In this document: piece by piece, positions 27,201 to 36,200 of the stretch
How the letters are laid out: every line of letters begins with the position of its first letter
Numbering within the stretch: position 1 is the stretch's first letter
Origin: Helopsaltes ochotensis
Taxonomy: Eukaryota; Chordata; Aves; Passeriformes; Locustellidae
DNA: 64,000 nt
Direction of reading: 5' to 3'
Assembly (NCBI GenBank): GCA_013400155.1
Contig: VXBM01000284.1
Coordinates: 716,973-780,972, forward strand
The notes under the pieces: model-generated
What the model saw: only the letters and a program-made list of their open reading frames with translations
The model's database searches: none
Told to the model about the DNA's origin: nothing
Made by a program: the position numbers and the translations under genes

Positions 27201-30200
27201 AAACAGGAGATGGACAAGGAGAGAGAGTAAGGGAAAAAGAAAGAGAAGGGGGAGGTTTAATTTTAACTTTCCAGTTATTATCTATCCCACAAACTTTTAC
27301 ACTGTAGCCATGCCCTTCAAATGCATAAAGCATATGTATGCATAAAGCTGTAAGTTATATTTTTAATGGAAATTTATGTGATGTACTTTACTTGATAAAG
27401 TGTGTTGGAGCTACAGAAGTATTGTTGAAAAAACCTCCATGCTGTACTGTATAGTGGGAAACATGACACCTTTTTTTTTCTTTTTTTCCTGAGGGCCACA
27501 GACAGATCCAAGGGACTGAAGAAGAAAACCTGAAATCCAAGAATGGGAGAAAGCATTCCAAAGCATAAAATACAGACTATAACAATAACAAAGGACTGTA
27601 CCGGGGAAAAGATTGATGTGGCTTTCACAAAAAAGTTTTGCCTAACAATTGTCCTGAAGATATCTCGAGTCAATAGGCACGTACTCTAGGAAGCTCTAGA
27701 TGGTACGGTTCATTTGGACCCACACAAGGCATTCAGCAAAGTCTTGAAGCAAGGACTACGTAAGAAACTAAGCTGCTTTGGAGAGAGAGAGGCAGTCTTC
27801 TGATCAAGGTAGATAAAAAATAGGTAAAGATTTAGCCTGCAAGGTGTATAAAAAAAGTATCTGTTACTGCACTAGGGTCTGTTCTGTTCCATATGTTCCT
27901 AAACGATCTGATAAAAAGATAAATATTGAGCGAATGAAACTTGCCCATTATGCTGAATTTTTCAGGTTAGTAAAGGCAGTAGCTGACTGATGAACTACAG
28001 AAGCAGCTTCTGGTACAACCTCTTGGGCAACTGAGTAACTGATAAGATTCAATGCAAATTGATTTTAGCACAGTACAGGGTGACACAAAGCCAAACAAAA
28101 TTTTACATACACAAAAATAGGTAATAGACTGATGTCCTAGGGTGACTTTATGATGCCTGTATCCCCAACTGTCTGTTCTGTTTATGCTGTATATTGAGTT
28201 CTGTACCTTTAAGGCTGGTTTTGAAAGCGAAGTCAGGAGCAGGAGAAGCGCGCAGTTTGTTTTGAGGAAACTGCCTTACTCTTCTGCATTCCTTCTTCGG
28301 ACGGGTGTTCACCTGAGGCACGGACAGCAGCAGCACAGAGATCTCCTGTGCTTTTAGTTGGTTTTAGCTAGCTAGGGCAGAGAAGTTCCCCAGACTGTTT
28401 CTTTTCTTTTTCTTGGGACTGTTTAAACCAGTCCTGGACTGAAAACCCAGAGGAACACCAAGAGCTCACACCTGTGGCACACTGGGGCCTGGACCTCGGC
28501 AATTTTGTCAGCGCCAGAGGAACTGATAAGAGACTGGAAGAGGTGAGCTAACCCACAGCCAGGACTTCCTGAATTTGCCATCTCACTTTGGAATAACAAA
28601 AGGTTTTATTGTTTCATATTATTCATTCTTTATGCTTGTGGGCACTTTGTTTGTTAAATAAATAGTTTTTCCACTTTTCTCCAAGAAAATTCTTTTCCCA
28701 GACTGGTTGGGAGAGGGGCTGTTTGGGTTTGTTTCCCAGAGGGACCCCATTCAGGGGTTTTCTCCCAAATTTGCCCTAAACCAGGACAACTAAGAACTGA
28801 GTGTTACCCTTCAGTAATGAAACCTTGAGAGTTACAACAGCCCTTTGAAAATGGTAATTCAGAGGTTGATAGGATTGAAAAAAAAATCAAATATTAATAG
28901 TATTTTAGAAAAGGCTAGAGAACAAAACATCATCATGTCACTGAATAAATCTATGATGAACTCTTATCTTGATTATTATGCTGTCCTATGCATGTTCCCT
29001 TGTCAAAAAACAATATAATAAAACTAAAAGAAAGGAAATAAAGACAATCATAACTTTGTTAGTACATCTGTATCATGTGACTAAATAGGACTGCTCAGTC
29101 TATGACTACTAAGTGAGGATGGAGTTATCAGACTACAATTGGCAAAGACTTACAGTCATAATTATGTAGCTGCACAGCTGGCCACTAATTGGAGTGCATT
29201 AATATACACTGCAGTTCTAAGGAGCTGAGCATTGTCTGGGGAAAGCCAAAGCTAATATTAAAGAAAAGTAGTTTGTAGGGGAGGTAACTGCTTGACAAAG
29301 AATTTTCCCAAATGCTAATCTTTGTATTTTATTATTTAATTTAGAAGTTGTTTGAAAGTTCAAGATAAATGATCTACCGATAAGATTCCCTTTGTATTAA
29401 CTGGAATAAGATTCTTTTATTGCATGCAAACCCATTGACATGAAAATCTCAGAACGGCTGCTAATGCAGCTGAACAAATCGAATTTCTGCAAATGTTTCT
29501 GGGGTTTACAAGCCTATAATTCTTTTTCAAATAACACTTTCTTCTTGTAGTACACATGTTGTTACATGCTCTTATACATTCTAAATGAAATCTCCAGCTT
29601 AGGTTTATGAATAAGTTTGCATTTCTGAAGTTCATAAAGGAGGATGCTTGAGAGCAATGGCACATTTATTATTGCTTCACTGATCACTTGTATCATATAG
29701 ACTGTGTAGGTAAAGAACATGTGATTATGCAACATCAAGGATTCTCATTTCCCCAGTGAGAAAATTCAGACCTGGCCTTCACTTCGTCCTGTGTTGTGTG
29801 AATATTAGTGCAATCATTCATAGCATGATTAAGAATTGATTTCTTACCCAAAGTATCTCAAATGGAGTTCAAGTAATACGATAGCAACCAAGTAGATTTT
29901 TGTAGACTCTTTTACTCCCAATATGGATGACCATAAAGTTCCTTTTCTGGCCCTAAGAACTAAACCCTATGCAGCAGATATTGACAAAACTCTCTCTATG
30001 GGCACCTAGGTGAAAAAAAAGTATGTAGTTTATATCTCATTTTCTTCCACTCATGTTACAGCACCTCACCTCCATCAAACTACACTAGAAACACATTAAG
30101 ATTGTCAAATCCAACAGAACAAATGTAGGAAGCTGGAGTTAAGGTGAGCAATTTGTTATAAAAAAAAAACTTTCTAGTTTTAAAGAAGCCATAATATGGA

Positions 30201-33200
30201 AAAATTTCTCAGCTCCAAGACAGAGATGGAACAGAGGCAAGGTCAGAAAAAAAACAGTTGCTGACATTTATTCAGATTGTTAAATGCTTGGTCTTCGACC
30301 TGCCAGATACAGACAAAGATGTACTTAAAAATGACCTTTTGTTTAGCTGAGGACCTCTTCACCAGCCCTCACCAGGTCCTCAATCCCCTTGCATACCACC
30401 TGATTTCTAAACTCATCAGTCTCTGAGCTTATCTCTAGATTTTAAAGCCTTCAATCTCTATCTACAGTGCTGATGGAGTCCTGGTTACAAGGCAAAAGAA
30501 AAATGTTTTAAATACTTTGATACGTCTCTTAAACATCCAGGGCCTACTTAAATAAGACCGCCACATTATTAGGAACTTGCAATATCATGCATTGCAATGC
30601 ATGTCAAACACCTGAAATTAAACCAGTTTTGTAGTTAGGCAGCAACAAAAATTTGCTCCAGACACAGCTTTGCAGAGATGTTAAACCATGAGAAGATAAG
30701 GCATAGCAGAGAAGAAGCGGTGCATCTGCCTGTGGACACAACCACTGATCCTTACAGTACAGATGATTATGACTCCCATTCATTCTTTAGAAAACCCATG
30801 TAGATACTCTGAATAATTGTTTCTCTTCCAGCATCAGTGTTAAAATGCTGTTATATGACAAAGAGATGAATATCTCCAGTTCTAGTTGTACAAGGAAAAT
30901 GTGAGGTTCTTAGTACAGATGTAGAGACAGGTATCATGTGAATATTTATGTATTTAATTACATATAGTGCTTGCTGTGTGGTGCTTGGGAATTTATGCTT
31001 GTGTGCTTTGACACCATTTACATTACTAATATTACATTCATCCTGCACTGCCTCCAGGAATGTTTTTATGACTTCCACAAGTGAACATTTTGTCTAATTA
31101 CATTTCAATAAACCGTCATGTAAGTACAACCATAGATGCTCTGCACAAAATCTATAAACCTTCTCAGTGAAGACAGAATTTAAAGCTGTTGCTTGACTCA
31201 GGAGGATTCCATCTTAAATTCTGTGCCTAAAGTTTATTTCAAGTTAATCAACTAGCATAATTTTTTCATGAAGATTAAGGTAATATAGCATCTAGTGATA
31301 TATTAACTTAATACAAATATAAAACAGTTAACTCCCTGAATGAGCTTCAATTTCTGTAAAAACAAAATAGGTATTAAATTCTGAAAATAAGAAAAAAATA
31401 TTGGTTCCTATAAGTTATTTTCTTCCTATGCCTTCAAAACAGAATTTTGGGCTGTTGGTCTTGAAGTTTGTATTTTTTTTACAATAGAATATTGCAGCAT
31501 TTTTAAGAACAATTTTGTCAGTCATGATGAATTGTGAAAAATCAGTCTTTAAAAATATAATAGGTACAAATCACATATCTGCGAATTCAGTTTATTTCCT
31601 TTAACACATCTCCTTAAACTAGAATAATCTCAATAATTTAAATAGGAAAACTTCTGCAACTCAGTGCCCTTTTCCCAGTTATTGTCTCTTTGCATCTTTC
31701 TTACATATTTCTTTTTCTTTTTAAATACTGCACATAAAGAAATAAAAAATATAAATGCTTGCCTGAACACTTTGAAACGGATTCTTGTTGCCATAGGATT
31801 CACTGAAGTATGTGAAATCATCTATGCTAAGCTGAAAAATAAAGAGAGTAGGTTGGTGAGAAGGAGCCATGGCATCTCATTAAAGTAAAGACTCAGTATT
31901 GGTGAGGGAAAAAAATGATTTACGTACCCTATCTTGCAGGAACAAGATGAGGTTTCTGGAGTTCTGGGTAAAAAGAGGTTGCAAGAGTTCTGTCAGCTCC
32001 TGTGCTGACACAACTTGTCCTTCATGTACAGCAGTGTCTGGATTCCACTGTGATCTACAAAGGAATAATTCCTTTTTCTATAAAATTTGCTGCCAAGGTT
32101 GACACCTCTTATTTCTTTAAATATGCAGCGGCAGGTAATGAAGTCATCATCTTTCATTTAAGATCAACTTTGCAGTTCAGTTTTCTTTCATTCTACTCAA
32201 GAGAAAAAGAACTTGCCCATTTATGCCTGTATCAAATTGACTGTATTAAAGCAAGAATGAATAGGAGTAATGTCTCCCTCTATTTTCTTGTTTGTGTACA
32301 ACAGCAGAATTGCGTCTCCAAAAAAAGTTACCTACTTAAATGCTATGAAGAAGAATACATTGAAAACATTCAGAGGGAATTCCCAGATGGCATCCTACCT
32401 CCCAAAACACTTTGCAGTGCTTTGGGACAGATGGAGGTCAGGAGGAGTAGAACTCAGACTAGATCACAAGTTGTCATAAACTAGTATATTTTTTATACAA
32501 CTTTTGTTAGAAGTGTCTTTTGGTGCTATTGTAAACAGGTTCTCTCCTAAGGTTTAGATGATGAAGGAAGCATTCTACAGAAGCTGCTCAGAAAAGCCAC
32601 CTTTCCAGCAGCAGGAGCTCTTCTGAATGGAATGACCCCAGGCACCCAGCTTACAACTCCTTTGCCAACCTGTCACTATGAAGACTGGACAGACAAATAA
32701 CTCTATTTATTTAATTTTGCTGCTACAGAAAACAGGCAAAACAAGAGGTGGCATTATTCTTTCAACACCTCATTGGGATTTTAACAGTATGCGACATGGG
32801 TCTATAGGAAAGAAACTTTTTATGAACATTTTTCTCCTAAGTGTTTTGACTAATGAAAATTATCTGTGGGAAACCATGAACTTGATGCATAATTTTCCAT
32901 CTTTACCCAGGTACACATCAATTGCTAAAACCTGAGAAAACAGGTATTCCTGACACACTAACTGGTTTGAATTACAAAGACTCGAATATAGGCAATTGTT
33001 GTATGCTCTAGCATCAGTTATTATATGATTGCAATTTGATCAAGTTGAGATGAAAATTAAATTTTCTAACCCAAAGCAATTTGAAAATGACCATTGCACA
33101 ACACGCTTTTACAAATGAGAACAACCTTTCCAGTCCTTTAAGATGGAGGTAAAACAGGGTTAGTGAACACATAGGTGGGGTTCAATGTTGTTTTTGAGAT

Positions 33201-36200
33201 AAAGAAAATCTAAATTGCACTCTTCTCTGTAATTCAAAAGAAGATTGCTGAAAGTGAATTGAAAGTGTCAAATTGCACCCACGGCAGAGATAAAACCAGC
33301 GCAGTCCTGCAGCACTAGGTGATACCTACCTCACTTCAGATTCTGGGGTTTGGGAAAAGGTTAGAGGCAAGCTATCTATGAGGAAGACTCCTTCAGGACA
33401 ACGTCCTGAAGATGTGAAAATTGAATTCTAGTAGAACTTTTGCTTGTCAATTTACAAGCTTTAGAATTAAATCTTGCTGAGATTAAGGAAATGGTTTTTT
33501 ATTGGTTGAAATTATCTGATGTTTTCTTAGTTTTACTTAGCATCTTCACTTCTTTGTTAATTTGTGCTTGGAAATCCACATTAACTTATATTTATGAACA
33601 TAACTGAGAAATTGTAATAGGCATGCCTCAACTTTTCAGAGAAGACAAACCTCACAATTTCAAAAAATTAAGTATAATTTTTAAATGAATATATTTGAAA
33701 ACACAGAAAGTCTCAAAGATTCTGAATGACTCTCCAGGAACTGACTTTCATACTGACTTTGTGCCTTGCATGGCCACATCAAAATACTAATGATATTAAA
33801 GAAAAAGCAGATAGATTAAATTAAGAGATGATAAAAAACGGCTTGTGTGAAAGAAAATTACACTGAATATCTTGGTATATTTATTCTAAAAATAATTAAA
33901 TAAATCCATTTCATACTTAATCTTTGAAAAAAAAGAGGCTTTTGAGAGCTTTGGGGACTTGCAATTAAAAATAAAAGGTAACAGAAAGCACATCAAACAA
34001 AATGAAATTATTTGCACTAGCACAATGGTAAAAGCTTTTCCTGTGAACTCAAAACCTCAGGAGTTTAATGATCCTCTTTTAAAGCATACTTGCTTCTAAG
34101 AAATTCCCTGTTCCTTGAAGCAATTCTTGTTAGCTATCTAACCTTGAAAGTATGTTTTGTGACACTTTTTTAACTTTTAGCAGTCAACTTTAGCAACTTC
34201 ATAATCATAAAAAAATCTACATCAGTTGGTTAATAATTCTATTAAAATGCAGCATTTGTCTAATACTTGTATTCACAATATTATGCATGCATTTGTTTTG
34301 CTTTTTTTTAACAGTTTGCTGAGCGCTATGTATGGCAGTAGGGAAGGCTACATCCTTCACTGAGGCTGATGTCTGCTTGATACAACATTCTCAGAGCGGT
34401 TCAGAGAGGAAATAGAACCACAGAAACGTTTAGGCTTGAAAAGACCTCTAAAATCAAGTCCAACTGTTAATCCAGCACTGCCGTGTCCACCACTAAACCA
34501 TGTGCCTAAGAGCAACATCCACGTGCTTTTAGAACATCTCCAGCTGACTCAACCACTTCCCTGTTCCAATGCCTGGCCACACTTGCAGTGAAGAAATTTT
34601 TCCTGCTATCCAACCAAAACTTCCCCTGGTGCAACTTGAGGCTATTTCCTTTTATCCAATCACTTGCTAGCTGGGAGAAGAGACCAACCTCCACCTGGCT
34701 ACAGTCTCCTTTCAGGGAGTTGTAGAGAGCAATAAGGTCTCCCCTCAGCCCCCTTTTCTCCAGGCTAAACACTCCCACGTCCCTCAGCCACTCCTCACAA
34801 GACTTGTGCTCCAGCCCCCCACCAGCTTCCTTGCCTGGTCAGTACGTTTTACTGGGTGCTTTACTGTGAGCTTCAGGGTGAAATGGAGATCTGTGAGTGC
34901 CAAGGGGTCGTGGGTTCACGGCGATGTGCTTCCCTGAATGCAATCAAGCAGCTCATCCCACTGAACTCCTCACCCCAGTGACAGATGACACGGTGTGAAA
35001 CCCACAGCAGGCCAACACACACATTGATTGCTATTATCGATTGCTCAGATAAAATCTTGTGTCCAAAGACACACAGCCTTGTAAAGTGAGCCACATGCCA
35101 AGTGCATCAGACTCTTCCCCACAGCCCCATCAGGGCTCAAAACGACAAGCATCTCTTCTCATGTATGCAGTTTAATGTGTGTGCAGGAGCACATAGGTTT
35201 AAGGAATCCTAAGGAAGCCTTAAATTTGAGGAAACTCAACTGTTCTCTCTTTCCTTCAGCAGTCAAACAATGTCCTAAAGAAAGTGAGGAAAGCAAGCTT
35301 AGCTTGATATTTTGCTTCTTTCTTACACCTCACTGCTCTGACATGACAACATTATGTTCTTTCCTGAACAGTATTCTTTCTGGAATTTGAGCAATTAGGT
35401 AGATGGAAGCAAAGATTTCAAGATTTCCTGTATCTGGACCCACCAGAAGGGCTGATAGGAAGAAAAGACTTCTAGCAGTCTAACTCATGATCTTACATTT
35501 TTGCTTTGTAGCTGGCTTCAGAACTCTTTCCTACAAATTATTCTTGTCAGCTGTCTCCATCAGTCACTTTGTGGTTACCATATAGGAAATCATGTTTTCC
35601 CCTGCTCAGCGGAAGTAAAGCAGCGTTCACGCTAGCACACAGTGTCTCCATGGGCATCCAATAAAATTATAGCTAAAAAAAAATTTTCCTTTTTAGGTTA
35701 CACCTTCTTTCAGCAGATTTATCAGTAAAGTCCCTGTAGTTTAGAAACAGTGCAAATGTACTAACTGGCATTAATGCCTTCTCAAAGTCACTTATAACCT
35801 GGGTTTGCCAGAAAAGGATTATTTTCCCTATATAAGCATAGCATTAAAAAGGTAGGTAATATATTTTAAGACTGTAGGCAAAAGTCATTCCTAAAACAAA
35901 CACATGAGGGGGCAATAACAAAAGCTAATTTTAATGAATTTATTTGTTCTAACTCCTTTCTTTATCTGTGGAGGGAAATAAATTGTTATGAATATTGGTT
36001 CAAAATAGCTAAATCAAGTATGTTCTGTATCATGTGCAAGAAGAGCCTCTCAACCTTCCCTGCTTCAAAAACCCAACCAGAGAATACTAGTTTAAAGGCT
36101 GATTAAAATAAAGGTCAAATTTTCCACACCAAAGTTATTTGAAGAATATCCAGTGATATATTCTTTCGTGAAAAACAGGACAATGTGACATACTGAGTTA

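Larger units (their letters stand above)
24318..31762 (-). other. Intron 3 of the ATP6AP1-like gene (7.4 kb, GC-AG)
   Basis: Holds two LTR-like elements (25188-26204 and 28133-28788) and the fossil CR1 that the second one interrupts. The remainder, roughly 24318-25187, 26205-27690 and 29150-31762, is AT-rich and shows no coding or structural signal that I can support. Confidence 0.75.

Noticed and set aside
32002..32484. 160-codon plus-strand frame
   Set aside because: It is antisense to ATP6AP1-like exon 2 at its start and continues into intron; an antisense shadow.
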